Part shown: in pieces, positions 1 to 6,561 of the stretch
Layout: the number at the start of each line of letters is the position of its first letter
How positions within the stretch are numbered: position 1 is the first letter of the stretch
DNA from: a virus
Length of the DNA: 64,000 nt
IMG/VR virus record: IMGVR_UViG_3300028800_000074
Location: 1-64,000 of that record
Direction: 5' to 3' (one strand)
Translations under genes and position numbers: made by a program
Notes under the pieces: generated by a model
The model's input: the letters and a program-made list of their open reading frames with translations, nothing else
The model's database searches: none
What the model was told of the DNA's origin: nothing

Positions 1-137
1 GGCCAGAACATCAGGAGGGAAACATAAACAAAGGCCTTTGCCGCCATACTGAACGATGACATCTTATGGTACTCGTGTATCACCCCGCAGAGGAAAACCC
101 CCGCGAGGAAATAGAGCCCAATCGCCCACTCAATCAC
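1..137 (-). CDS. Partial small membrane protein (runs off left edge)
   Basis: Reading leftward, a GTG at 135-137 overlaps the TGA stop of the upstream gene (GTGA overlap, the junction style used throughout this genome). It opens a frame that stays open for 45 codons to the window edge. The translation starts MIEWAIGLYFLAGVFLCGV and has a hydrophobic segment at about residues 3-19. A polar stretch follows, then a second hydrophobic run (AFVYVSLLMFW). It is probably a small two-helix membrane protein. No family was recognised and the C-terminus lies outside the window. Confidence 0.6.
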   Translation of the reverse strand, partial: MIEWAIGLYFLAGVFLCGVIHEYHKMSSFSMAAKAFVYVSLLMFW

Positions 138-400
138 AGCGGCGCGCTCCCGGGCTGAGCCTTGGTCATGCGCTTCTTGAAGTCGCCGCGCTTGCGGCGA
201 GCAAGGCCGATCAGGTAGCCGACGCGCTCGATGGCATCGGCCAGCTCACCGCCCTCTTCAATGGCGGAAACGATCTGAGCCTTCTTCAGCCCGACCAAGA
301 CATCGGTCGCATGGTCTCGCTCGTAGGCGACGCACTCTTCCTTGACGGTGAACCGCGTCCCGTCGAAGGCCACATAGATTTCCGCTCGCTCGATCTTCAC
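134..400 (-). CDS. Small phage protein, unknown function
   Basis: 88 residues beginning MKIERAEIYVAFDGTRF. A short beta-like N-terminus is followed by an alpha-helical, charged body and a basic tail (LARRKRGDFKKRM). There is no recognised domain. Its start codon overlaps the stop of the upstream leftward gene (ATGA at 397-400), and its own stop overlaps the start of the next gene, so the three are probably translationally coupled. Confidence 0.7.
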   Translation of the reverse strand: MKIERAEIYVAFDGTRFTVKEECVAYERDHATDVLVGLKKAQIVSAIEEGGELADAIERVGYLIGLARRKRGDFKKRMTKAQPGSAPL

Positions 401-750
401 TTCACAGTCTCCCGCTCGCTGAGCTTCTTTTCCGCCGTCTCGCCGAGGATGAACTCGACGTCGATCACGTCGCCGTCTTTGATCTCGGACCAGTGGTCGA
501 TGATCCAGTTGTGTGCGACCGTGAAGGTGCGGCTATTCGACCACCAGTAGGGGTCGTTGGTTGCCGGGGAGCCATCCGCCGTCAGCTTCGTGAGAAGGAT
601 GTTAGGCAGACCGACGCACGAGTATCCGCATCGGCGAAGCAGATAGCGCTGCGCCTGCCCGGCATACCCGTCGCCGTCGGGGTTCATATCGACCGCCAGA
701 ACGGGGATAAACGTCATACGGTCTCGAACTTCGAGCGCCTTGGCTTCCAT
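397..750 (-). CDS. Phage protein, unknown function
   Basis: 117 residues from the ATG at 748-750, which has a GGAAAGGGA-type ribosome site just upstream; longer in-frame extensions lack such a site. The centre is rich in aromatic residues (NDPYWWSNSRTF) and the C-terminus is acidic (DGDVIDVEF). No family was recognised. It is the first gene of the leftward trio and lies across an 85-bp divergent gap from the HTH gene, so it is likely driven by a promoter in that gap. Confidence 0.7.
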   Translation of the reverse strand: MEAKALEVRDRMTFIPVLAVDMNPDGDGYAGQAQRYLLRRCGYSCVGLPNILLTKLTADGSPATNDPYWWSNSRTFTVAHNWIIDHWSEIKDGDVIDVEFILGETAEKKLSERETVK

Positions 751-813
751 GGGGTGAGTCCCTTTCCGAGGGAGAGAGAGACACAAACCAAAATCATGCG
801 CAAGAGAAAAATA

Positions 814-825
814 AACACTTGCGTT
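814..825. promoter_or_regulatory. Putative operator, copy 1 of 3 (divergent gap 751-835)
   Basis: AACACTTGCGTT is followed directly by AC and an AT-rich flank. It matches the motif found at 14605 and 53219, which are also in divergent gaps. Reading leftward, the half-site GTGTT is followed after 10 bases by TTGCGC, a candidate -35, in the context ATTTTTCTC-TTG that recurs on both sides of the 14605 copy. The neighbouring HTH protein is the obvious candidate ligand, by inference only. Confidence 0.55.
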
Positions 826-835
826 ACTTTTTGAG

Positions 836-1216
836 ATGAGGCACGTCGGGACCGTGGCAGACCAAATCACCAATCCGCTGCGCCTCTGGATGCAGCAAAA
901 GGAAGTCCGCCAGACGGATGTCGCGAAAAGTCTCGGCGTGGCCTCGCAGCTCGTCGCCCGCTGGATGAGGGAGGGGTACCTGCCATCTCTCAAGACGGCG
1001 GCAACCATCGAGAGGCTGACGGCCGGGGCGGTCAAACTCGACAGCTTCTTGAACCTCCCTCCGATCAAGGAAACCCCTGAGTACGAGGCGGGCCGCAAGA
1101 TGGTTGCTGAAAGGCGCGCAGCAACTCGCGCCAAAAAGAGAGAGGGTGCAAGTGGCGAAGAAACCAGCAGTGGCGAGAGGCGGAGCAAAGAAGGGCGGAA
1201 ACGTCGTCGCGCTTAA
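836..1216 (+). CDS. HTH (Cro/CI-like) transcriptional regulator
   Basis: 126 residues. The segment at about residues 14-50 (NPLRLWMQQKEVRQTDVAKS, then LGVASQLVARWM) fits a helix-turn-helix of the Cro/CI or YdaS type: a helix, the Q-T-D-V-A turn, and a recognition helix ending in W. The C-terminus is a basic, low-complexity tail that overlaps the next gene. Start choice is uncertain. The ATG at 836 lacks a ribosome site, and the GTG at 854 (beginning MADQITNPL) would give a more typical Cro-like N-terminus. It lies beside the first of three shared palindromes in divergent gaps, suggesting it regulates them. Confidence 0.75.
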   Translation: MRHVGTVADQITNPLRLWMQQKEVRQTDVAKSLGVASQLVARWMREGYLPSLKTAATIERLTAGAVKLDSFLNLPPIKETPEYEAGRKMVAERRAATRAKKREGASGEETSSGERRSKEGRKRRRA

Positions 1217-1802
1217 GCCGAAGACGAAGGCGGCGCAGCCCGGGGAGTCCGGACATAACAGCGCGGGCCTAAGCGAAGAGCAACGCCGGGGCCTGATGCT
1301 TCAAGGCATCGTCGAGCTTGAGAAGCTCAAGGGCAAGGCGACGGACGCGAACAACGCCGTCTCCCAGCAACGGGCGAAGATGAAGAAGCAGGGGTTCTCG
1401 AAGGACGAGATCGACCTCATGCTGCTCTTCAGGAAGCAGCCCGAGCAGAAGCTCAGGGCGATGTTCGCCGATCAGGCGAGGATGCTCCAGTACATGGCGC
1501 ACCCGATCAGCGCCCAGTTCTCCCTACTCGACCCGACCGAAGACCGGACGCCGTCCATCGACCGGGCCCGCGAGAAAGGCAAGGTCGCCGGTCTCGAAGG
1601 CAAGAAGTGCCAGCCCATGGAGATCGACAACTACGATCAGGCCAGCAAGCAAGGTCAGGCGTGGATCGAGGGCTGGAACGAGGGGCAGGCCGTGGTGCTC
1701 AAGGGGTTCAAGCCGCTCAAGGGCATGCCCGGGGCCGAGACCGCAGACGGCGGAGACGTCAGGCCGCGCTTCATGAAGAAGGAAGGCGAGCCCGTCCATT
1801 GA
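1152..1802 (+). CDS. RMF-like phage protein (ribosome-modulation-factor-type C-terminus)
   Basis: 216 residues from GTG 1152, preceded by GAGAGAGGG; a longer frame from 1104 has no good ribosome site. After a basic N-terminus comes a GHNSAGLSEEQRR segment and a helical region. The C-terminal part, about residues 135-190, reads DRAREKGKVAGLEGK, then C-x-P, then QAWIEGWNEGQ. This is the pattern I associate with ribosome-modulation-factor-like domains in alphaproteobacterial phage proteins. The inferred role is binding of ribosomes or another RNA target. The gene overlaps the HTH gene by 65 bp and the exonuclease start by 4. Confidence 0.65.
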   Translation: MAKKPAVARGGAKKGGNVVALKPKTKAAQPGESGHNSAGLSEEQRRGLMLQGIVELEKLKGKATDANNAVSQQRAKMKKQGFSKDEIDLMLLFRKQPEQKLRAMFADQARMLQYMAHPISAQFSLLDPTEDRTPSIDRAREKGKVAGLEGKKCQPMEIDNYDQASKQGQAWIEGWNEGQAVVLKGFKPLKGMPGAETADGGDVRPRFMKKEGEPVH

Positions 1803-2524
1803 GCGAAGAGACCACCATAACGGTCACCGTGATCGATACGGAGACGACGGGGCTCGACCCCGCCGTCGACCGTGTCGTCCAGATCGCGGCCGTCGAGCTT
1901 CGTCGCTTCGGCAAGGGCAACTTTGCCATCGGCGTCCCGGCGCTCTCCCTCGTCAACCCCGGCATACCTATTCCGCCTCAGGCGAGCGGCGTTCATCATA
2001 TCGTCGACGAGGATGTGTCTGACGCTCCTAGCCTCGTCGAGGCGGTGGCGCTCAGCGTACCGCTCAATCCCAACCCAATCGCCGCACACAACGCCCGCTT
2101 CGACCGGCAGTTCCTGCCGATGCTGCGCGACCGTCCGTGGATCGACACCTATCGCTGTGCAATGCATCTCTATCCCGACGCGCCCGACTATAAGGTCGGC
2201 ACCCTGTTCTACTACCTCGGCTGCGGTAGATTGTTGTCTCGGTCTCCCCACTCCGCCCCGTTCGACGCACGCCTCGCCGCGAACATCCTTGCGCGTATGC
2301 TGGACGAGGCTCCGCTCGAAGAGTTGATCCGCCTCAGCACAAAGGCGGTCAAGCTCCGCACTATCCTCTTCGGCAAGCATGCAAATGAGAAGTGGGCCGA
2401 CGTCCCCAGCTCCTACCTGAAGTGGATTTTGGAGAAGTCAGCGAAGGGCGACGAGTTCGAGCCCGACGTGGTCTTCACGGCGAAGAAGCTACTGCAAGAG
2501 CGAGAGGAGCGCCTGCCGCTGTGA
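1799..2524 (+). CDS. DnaQ-like 3'-5' exonuclease (DEDDh) with C-terminal DUF3820-like segment
   Basis: 241 residues from a TTG that overlaps the upstream TGA. ExoI is DTETTG (D13, E15), ExoII is HNARFD (D102) and ExoIII is HSAPFDA (H151, D156), so the full DEDDh catalytic set is present. The last ~55 residues (FGKHANEKW, VPSSYLKWILEK) resemble the short DUF3820 module that often trails phage exonucleases. The likely role is proofreading or processing of nucleic acid during phage replication. It sits in an operon with a resolvase, a methyltransferase and a nuclease. Confidence 0.88.
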   Translation: MSEETTITVTVIDTETTGLDPAVDRVVQIAAVELRRFGKGNFAIGVPALSLVNPGIPIPPQASGVHHIVDEDVSDAPSLVEAVALSVPLNPNPIAAHNARFDRQFLPMLRDRPWIDTYRCAMHLYPDAPDYKVGTLFYYLGCGRLLSRSPHSAPFDARLAANILARMLDEAPLEELIRLSTKAVKLRTILFGKHANEKWADVPSSYLKWILEKSAKGDEFEPDVVFTAKKLLQEREERLPL

Positions 2525-2655
2525 AGAAGCCTCACTATTGCCTGACCACCGACGGGATGATCTTCCACGCGGACTCTTGGGTCTTTGCGGGCTACCTCAA
2601 ATGGGGTTGCTGGTACGACATCTCAGGGTGCCTTTTCTGGAGGCCCGGGCGGTGA
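2521..2655 (+). CDS. Small aromatic-rich protein, unknown
   Basis: 44 residues from a GTG that overlaps the exonuclease stop (GTGA). The sequence MKKPHYCLTTDGMIFHADSW and the rest are rich in Trp, Tyr and Phe with three Cys. Its stop overlaps the start of the resolvase, so it sits in a coupled string. It is small and unrecognised, but its position, start and frame make it a plausible gene. Confidence 0.5.
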   Translation: MKKPHYCLTTDGMIFHADSWVFAGYLKWGCWYDISGCLFWRPGR

Positions 2656-3194
2656 TGATCCTCGCGCTCGACCTGAGCCCTCGCTCGACCGGCGTATGCT
2701 TCGCCCCGGCCGACAAGATGCCAGACCCCTTCATCAAAGAGTTCCGTGACAAGGGCGAGGGCAACGACATCGCGGCCTCGAACTGCGGGAAGTGGATCAG
2801 GGACATCTGCGCTCGGCACTCCGATGGCGACCTGCTCGTCTGTGTAGAGGGATACGTCGCAGGAAGTCGCCCAGACATGATCTTCGACCGAGACGGTCAA
2901 CTCGCGCTCCACTTCGCCACGCTTGCGGTGTGCTCCTGCTACGGCGTCCGCTTCGAGTCGGTGGCGACCGCAACCTTGCGCAAGCATTTCATCGGCGTCC
3001 CCTTCATCAAGCCAGCCGAGAACGAGAGGGCCACCGGCCGTGAGCTGGCCAAGGCGGCGGTGCTCAAGCGGGCGAAACAGCTCGGGTACCTCGGTGCCGA
3101 CGTCCATAACGACAACCTCGGGGACGCCGCCATGGTGTTCGACTACGCGGTCTCCACATTCGCTCGGCGCTCGGCGTCGTTCAGGCTCACATGA
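2652..3194 (+). CDS. RuvC-like Holliday junction resolvase / RNase H-fold nuclease
   Basis: 180 residues from GTG 2652 (or 179 from ATG 2655). The N-terminus ILALDLSPRSTG carries the first acidic residue of the RuvC fold. A second acid lies in VCVEGYVAG (E66), and the C-terminal HNDNLGDAAMVFDYA supplies the last (D154/D158). This spacing matches phage crossover-junction endodeoxyribonucleases, which resolve branched DNA before packaging. It overlaps both neighbours by 4 nt, within the replication/recombination operon. Confidence 0.82.
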   Translation: MMILALDLSPRSTGVCFAPADKMPDPFIKEFRDKGEGNDIAASNCGKWIRDICARHSDGDLLVCVEGYVAGSRPDMIFDRDGQLALHFATLAVCSCYGVRFESVATATLRKHFIGVPFIKPAENERATGRELAKAAVLKRAKQLGYLGADVHNDNLGDAAMVFDYAVSTFARRSASFRLT

Positions 3195-3793
3195 GCCAGA
3201 AGCTCTACAAGCCCCTTCCGAGGGTCGCTGGCGGCTTTCGTCTCGTCTACGCTGATCCGGCTTGGGACCACCGCTCAAACTCGCTGGCGAGCCCCGGGCG
3301 CAATCCTAGACGGTATTACAAGACGATGTCTCTTGAGGCCATCGCCGATCTCCCTGTCCGAGGGGTCGTCGCTCCGGTCTCGGCGCTCCTCATGTGGGTG
3401 CCCGGGCAGTTCCTCGTGAAGGGGTTGCACCTTCCGATCTTCAAGAGCTGGGGGTTCACCCCAAGCTCGGTTTGGTTGACGTGGATTAAGACGCGTCGGC
3501 ATCTCGACGGGCACTCTTGGATCAGGGGCGACCAGCTCTCCGCCGAGCTGACCATCGGGACCGGTCACACGACACGCAAGACGACCGAGTTCCTCCTGAT
3601 CGGGAAGCGAGGACGCTCGGTGCGCGAGGTCAACGACATCATCGACGTTGCCTTTGCTCAGCGCCTTGAGCACTCGGCCAAGCCGGACGCGATCTATCCG
3701 ATCATCGAGCGATACAGCGACGGTCCCTATCTCGAACTCTTCGCCCGGAAGAGGCGCAAGGGGTGGCGTTCTTGGGGAGATCAACTTGAGTAA
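3191..3793 (+). CDS. MT-A70 family adenine (N6) methyltransferase
   Basis: 200 residues. The catalytic motif is YADPAWDH (DPAW at residues 22-25, a DPPW variant) near the N-terminus. The C-terminal motif (GPYLELFARKRRKGW, then SWGD) is typical of MT-A70 enzymes and corresponds to the AdoMet-binding end of the permuted fold. It presumably methylates adenine in phage or host DNA; the target site is unknown. Likely roles are protection from restriction or influence on the co-encoded GcrA, whose host counterpart senses methylated sites. The start ATG overlaps the resolvase stop. Confidence 0.87.
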   Translation: MSQKLYKPLPRVAGGFRLVYADPAWDHRSNSLASPGRNPRRYYKTMSLEAIADLPVRGVVAPVSALLMWVPGQFLVKGLHLPIFKSWGFTPSSVWLTWIKTRRHLDGHSWIRGDQLSAELTIGTGHTTRKTTEFLLIGKRGRSVREVNDIIDVAFAQRLEHSAKPDAIYPIIERYSDGPYLELFARKRRKGWRSWGDQLE

Positions 3794-4241
3794 GCAGAGG
3801 CCGATCTACGAGACCGCAGCGCATCGTCTCGAAGAGCGAAATATCGCCCTACAGGCTGCGGATGCGTGGGGTCTGGAGGCGCGCAAGCTTCCGAGCAAAT
3901 ACTGTCTCGACTATGCACTTCTTAAGGGAGCGGAGTTGAGGGCGATGGCGGAGGTCAAGCACCGCCCTCAGTGGGGCCTCGAATCGTTTGACCGCGCAGG
4001 CGGCTACATGCTGTCTCTTCATAAGTGGGTCTGGGCGAGAGCGTATTGCGGCGAAGCCGGATGCGCCTTCCTCATCCTGCTTAAGTGCGCTGACGGATTG
4101 TGCTGGGCAAATTTCACCGAGAGACCCAGCGGGGTGAGGGCTGGGTTCTTTAACGGGAACAATCTCCCGAGAGACGACGACGACAAAGAGCCGGTCCTCT
4201 ACCTACCAGCGTCCTCGTTCAGGGTCTTGATCCCAGCCTAA
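3786..4241 (+). CDS. Putative PD-(D/E)XK-type nuclease
   Basis: 151 residues from TTG 3786, which has a clear GGGGAG ribosome site 4 nt upstream and overlaps the methyltransferase end. The core CLDYALLKGAELRAMAEVKHR gives D followed by E-V-K at the spacing of a PD-(D/E)XK active site. A later QWGLESFDRAGGYML helix is also compatible. A basic N-terminal helix (AHRLEERNIALQ) precedes it. Assignment to the PD-(D/E)XK superfamily (VRR-NUC or similar) is inference from this motif. It sits among DNA-processing genes. Confidence 0.55.
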   Translation: MSKQRPIYETAAHRLEERNIALQAADAWGLEARKLPSKYCLDYALLKGAELRAMAEVKHRPQWGLESFDRAGGYMLSLHKWVWARAYCGEAGCAFLILLKCADGLCWANFTERPSGVRAGFFNGNNLPRDDDDKEPVLYLPASSFRVLIPA

Positions 4242-4552
4242 TGTACAACTCAATCCCCGACGGCCCTCCAAGCTTAGACGAGCTTGCGGCGAAGATGCTC
4301 TCCACCGCGCGCGAGGCCGCGCTCAAGGACGGCAAGCCCGGCATCGACGAGATGATCGAGCTGATGGATCAGCTCGCCTTCCAGATCGAGTCGACCACTA
4401 GAATCGCCTTCGAGGTCTACGGGCAAGACACCGTCCACGATAGCGTCGGCCGGAAGCTCGTGACCATCGAATCACTCAAGAAGTTTCTGGAACTGGTGAA
4501 GCTCAAGGAGCACTCCGTGAAACGGGTGCTCAGACACGAGGAGGAAAGGTGA
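4241..4552 (+). CDS. Helical phage protein, unknown function
   Basis: 103 residues, predicted almost entirely helical, acidic in the first half (DELAAKMLSTAREAALKDG) and ending in a basic tail. The start ATG shares its A with the stop of the upstream nuclease gene. No domain was recognised. It is sandwiched between the putative nuclease and gcrA. Confidence 0.7.
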   Translation: MYNSIPDGPPSLDELAAKMLSTAREAALKDGKPGIDEMIELMDQLAFQIESTTRIAFEVYGQDTVHDSVGRKLVTIESLKKFLELVKLKEHSVKRVLRHEEER

Positions 4553-4553
4553 C

Positions 4554-5069
4554 ATGGTTACGCCAACGTGGTCAGAAGAGGGTATTGAAGCCCTGAAGCA
4601 GGGGCTGGCGGATGGCAAATCTTTTGGGATGATCGCCACCGAATTGGGGGCGACAAGGAACTCGGTCATTGGTAAGGCGTTTAGGCTGGGCTTGAGAAAC
4701 CCGGCCCTTCGAAAGGGTCGGCCCAAGACCATCGGGACCGCAGTCGTCGTAGCGCTTCCACAAGCGCGCACTCTGCCGCGTCCGAACCCGAGAGCGCTGA
4801 TCGTGATGAAACCAATTGAAGACCGCAGGACCGAAGAGGTCTCAGCTCCCCCTCTCGAAGGTCGCTTGGGCGCTCAGGATGCCCACGTCCACCTTCAATC
4901 GAACATGTGCCGGTGGCCCATCGGTGACCCTCGGGAGGCCAATTTCCACTTCTGCTGCAAGCCAGCCAAGATTGATTCGCCCCAGCGCTACTGCGTCGCT
5001 CACGCCGCCATTCATGGCTCGGGAGCGTCGTGGGTCGACAGCAGGGCTAGGCGATTGAGGCTCGGCTGA
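4554..5069 (+). CDS. gcrA: GcrA-family cell-cycle regulator homologue
   Basis: 171 residues. The N-terminus has the GcrA signature: TWSEEGIEALKQGLADGKS, then IATELG, then TRNSVIGKAFRLGL at residues 34-47. The C-terminal CRWPIGDP block is followed by FHFC and YCVAH, giving the conserved Cys/His set (C119, C134, C147, H150). GcrA in Alphaproteobacteria recruits sigma-70 RNA polymerase to promoters bearing methylated GANTC sites. A phage copy could redirect host or phage transcription. It is the last gene before the transposon insertion, with an AGGAAAGG ribosome site upstream. Confidence 0.9.
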   Translation: MVTPTWSEEGIEALKQGLADGKSFGMIATELGATRNSVIGKAFRLGLRNPALRKGRPKTIGTAVVVALPQARTLPRPNPRALIVMKPIEDRRTEEVSAPPLEGRLGAQDAHVHLQSNMCRWPIGDPREANFHFCCKPAKIDSPQRYCVAHAAIHGSGASWVDSRARRLRLG

Positions 5070-5083
5070 CCACTATCCCTAGA

Positions 5084-5091
5084 GCCCGTTG
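5084..5091. repeat. Target-site duplication, left copy (GCCCGTTG)
   Basis: GCCCGTTG directly abuts the left terminal repeat and recurs exactly at 5684-5691 abutting the right terminal repeat. Removing the element would restore AGCCCGTTGACAGGGCT, an interrupted palindrome, so insertion was into a small dyad in the gap after gcrA. Confidence 0.85.
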
Positions 5092-5161
5092 GGTAGTGTC
5101 TCAGTTTGAAATTCGCGGGGCTTGACCGCACTCTCGCACTAGCTATCTGCTTCCGATATGC

Positions 5162-5404
5162 TTGACGGAAGAAAGCAGGAAGATAGGAGTGCTCAGCGCC
5201 AATTCTAAGTCATTGGAAATAAACGGTTTGAGCCATATTTGTGTGGCAAATCGAGGGAGTTCGGCGCCAACCCTTAATTGCTTCACGCCTGCGATGGCCG
5301 CTGGCCTCTCCAAGACGCTGACGACGTGGGGGGACATTCTGGCGATCATGGACACCGAAGCACCAAAGTCCGGACCGCGCGGGCCTTACAAAAAACGCGG
5401 CTAA
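5162..5404 (+). pseudogene. Remnant of an IS1-type transposase C-terminus
   Basis: The open frame from TTG 5162 gives 80 residues. Only the last ~40 look like a protein family: FTPAMAAGLSKTLTTWGDI, then APKSGPRGPYKKRG. This matches the C-terminal tail I recall for IS1-like transposases in Alphaproteobacteria (TPAMAAG followed by a basic RGPYK end). The DDE catalytic core is absent, so it cannot be functional. Its stop overlaps the stop of the convergent passenger gene. The N-terminal half is probably fortuitous coding. Confidence 0.65.
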
Positions 5405-5634
5405 ATGTGGCGGTTTCCCCCCACCAACATATTGAACAGCTCCCGGGCGGAGTCTAGGCTTGTCGCCTTGGCAAGAACCTCAAAATTGTTTCCGCGCTCA
5501 CGGCTAATAAAGTAACCCGTTGCGCCGCCGAGATTATCGGCCTCCACGTATTCCGCGTAGGTCTGATCGTGGACGGGAGACACATAGACGGTTTCGCCAG
5601 AAAGCAATTTTGCAACAAGGGTGATGTCATTCAT
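5401..5634 (-). CDS. Small passenger protein inside the IS1-like element
   Basis: 77 residues from the ATG at 5632-5634, with GGGAG upstream. It begins MNDITLVAKLLSGETVYVSP and ends with a helix (SLDSARELFNML). It is compact, mixed alpha/beta and unrecognised. It lies entirely between the transposase remnant and the right inverted repeat, so it moved with the element and belongs to the transposon rather than the phage. The function is unknown. Confidence 0.6.
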   Translation of the reverse strand: MNDITLVAKLLSGETVYVSPVHDQTYAEYVEADNLGGATGYFISRERGNNFEVLAKATSLDSARELFNMLVGGNRHI

Positions 5635-5683
5635 GGCCGAAACTCCCAACTAACGGATTCAAATTTCAAACTGAGATACTACC

Positions 5684-5691
5684 GCCCGTTG
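5684..5691. repeat. Target-site duplication, right copy (GCCCGTTG)
   Basis: Exact copy of the 8 bases at 5084-5091, beginning immediately after the right inverted repeat of the mobile element. Confidence 0.85.
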
Positions 5692-5717
5692 ACAGGGCTG
5701 AAATACCGAGCCATCGT

Positions 5718-5766
5718 GGGGGCCTGCCGGTGATTCTCATCACCCAGCAGGCCCCTTTGTTTTTGG
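5718..5766 (+). terminator. Rho-independent terminator
   Basis: The stem GGGGCCTGC (5719-5727) pairs with GCAGGCCCC (5747-5755). The loop itself holds an inner perfect hairpin, GGTGAT-TCTC-ATCACC. A T-rich tract (TTTGTTTTT) follows. It would end transcription of the 836-5069 operon and sits just beyond the mobile element. Confidence 0.85.
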
Positions 5767-5845
5767 GGAAGTGCGGTCTCGACGCCTGAACTCGTCAGAC
5801 CGCGTGACAACCTCTCTGATGTGTTGACCCGGCAACGAGGTCGTA

Positions 5846-6280
5846 ATGGCAGATGTAACAAATTCCCCCCAAAACGGCAAGCCCGGCCTCGGGACGCCCC
5901 ATCTGACCCGGGTCGCCGGGGTCGATGACTTGATCGCCGGGTCGATGCCCGGCATGGCCCATTTCGCCCGCACGGGCCCGGACGGCCAGACCTGCCGCTC
6001 CTGCGTTCACTGGTCGACCCGGTTCTGGGAGACCGACCAGAACGGCTATCAGGTCGAGTCCGAAAAGCCGGTTGATTCGTGGAAGCGAGACGCAGACACA
6101 GGCGAGCTTAAGCCGCGCCGTTGCAAGAAGTTCTACCGCATGATGGGCCACACGCTTGGCCCAGCGGTCCCCGCCGAGACCCCGGCCTGCATGTTCTTCA
6201 CTCTCAACGAGAGCGCTCCGCCCATCGAGCGTCCGGCGCGCAAGAGGCCGAAGGAGAGGCCTCCACCCGACACGAGCTAA
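5846..6280 (+). CDS. Phage protein with four-cysteine motif
   Basis: 144 residues. Cysteines at 50, 53, 93 and 115 occur in the order CRSCVHW, RRCKKFY, then PACMFF, as in a metal-binding knuckle (zinc or Fe-S). I recall this arrangement from uncharacterised proteins of alphaproteobacterial phages. The C-terminus is Pro/Arg rich. The upstream gap has a hairpin (GCGGTCT at 5773-5779 with AGACCGC at 5797-5803). The function is unknown; its place before the helicase and primase suggests a DNA-metabolism role, by inference. Confidence 0.75.
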   Translation: MADVTNSPQNGKPGLGTPHLTRVAGVDDLIAGSMPGMAHFARTGPDGQTCRSCVHWSTRFWETDQNGYQVESEKPVDSWKRDADTGELKPRRCKKFYRMMGHTLGPAVPAETPACMFFTLNESAPPIERPARKRPKERPPPDTS

Positions 6281-6311
6281 CGCCCAACGTCCGCAGCGAA
6301 GAGCGAAGGAC

Positions 6312-6350
6312 GGGGTGGCCGGGCCGTGTTGAGGCCAGTCGCGCCACCCC
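6312..6350 (+). terminator. Possible terminator hairpin after the four-Cys gene
   Basis: GGGGTGGC (6312-6319) can pair with GCCACCCC (6343-6350) across a 23-nt loop, followed by ACTTTCCCT. The stem is strong but the T-tract is weak, so intrinsic termination is only possible. The 6281-6561 gap also holds AT-rich TATTATGTATTATG at 6431-6444, which could be promoter material, and the hairpin at 6522-6543. Nothing else was recognised in the gap. Confidence 0.4.
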
Positions 6351-6521
6351 ACTTTCCCTCCCTAGACATCGGCCTTTTTGACCGCTTCGGTGGTAACGGG
6401 GAACTGCATCCAATGTGGGATTCGTCGCCCTATTATGTATTATGCTCGCGCGCCCGGAGCCTTAGTGATGCTAGGTCTAACGATGAGGGATTAACCTCTC
6501 AGTTAGATCGTAGAGCACTGA

Positions 6522-6543
6522 GGGTGGTAGTTATCCTCCACCC
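6522..6543 (+). promoter_or_regulatory. Leader hairpin before the helicase operon
   Basis: GGGTGG (6522-6527) pairs perfectly with CCACCC (6538-6543). Just upstream, CCTCTCAGT and ACTGAGG can form a second stem. The loop includes ATCCTCC, which resembles an anti-Shine-Dalgarno sequence. The hairpin sits immediately before the first possible ATG (6544) and 18 nt before the preferred start at 6562. A role in translation control is inference. Confidence 0.35.
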
Positions 6544-6561
6544 ATGCGCGAGGGCCGACCG

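Larger units (their letters stand above)
5092..5683. mobile_element. 592-bp non-autonomous IS1-like element (MITE / mobile cassette)
   Basis: The ends are 22-bp inverted repeats (5092-5113 and 5662-5683) that match at 21 of 22 positions and begin GGTAGTGTCTCAG. An exact 8-bp duplication flanks them. The interior is visibly more AT-rich than the phage DNA around it. It holds a remnant of a transposase C-terminus on the plus strand and a convergent small gene on the minus strand; there is no complete transposase, so movement would need one in trans. Ends starting GGT with 8-9 bp duplications are known for the IS1 family; this assignment also rests on the TPAMAAGL motif. Confidence 0.85.

Noticed and set aside
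56-550. Long rightward ORF at the left edge
   Set aside because: It is antisense to three coupled leftward genes that have ribosome sites and 4-nt overlaps; composition fits a shadow frame.
1607-1798. Extended N-terminus for the exonuclease
   Set aside because: The Arg/Gly-rich extension is a shadow of the RMF-like gene; the TTG at 1799 matches the overlap style and places the DTETTG motif at residue 13.
6420-6545. tRNA-like stretch (TCAGTTAGATCGTAGAGC resembles a D-arm)
   Set aside because: No T-arm of the GGTTCRAAYCC type, no acceptor stem and no CCA; the stems here fit a leader hairpin better.
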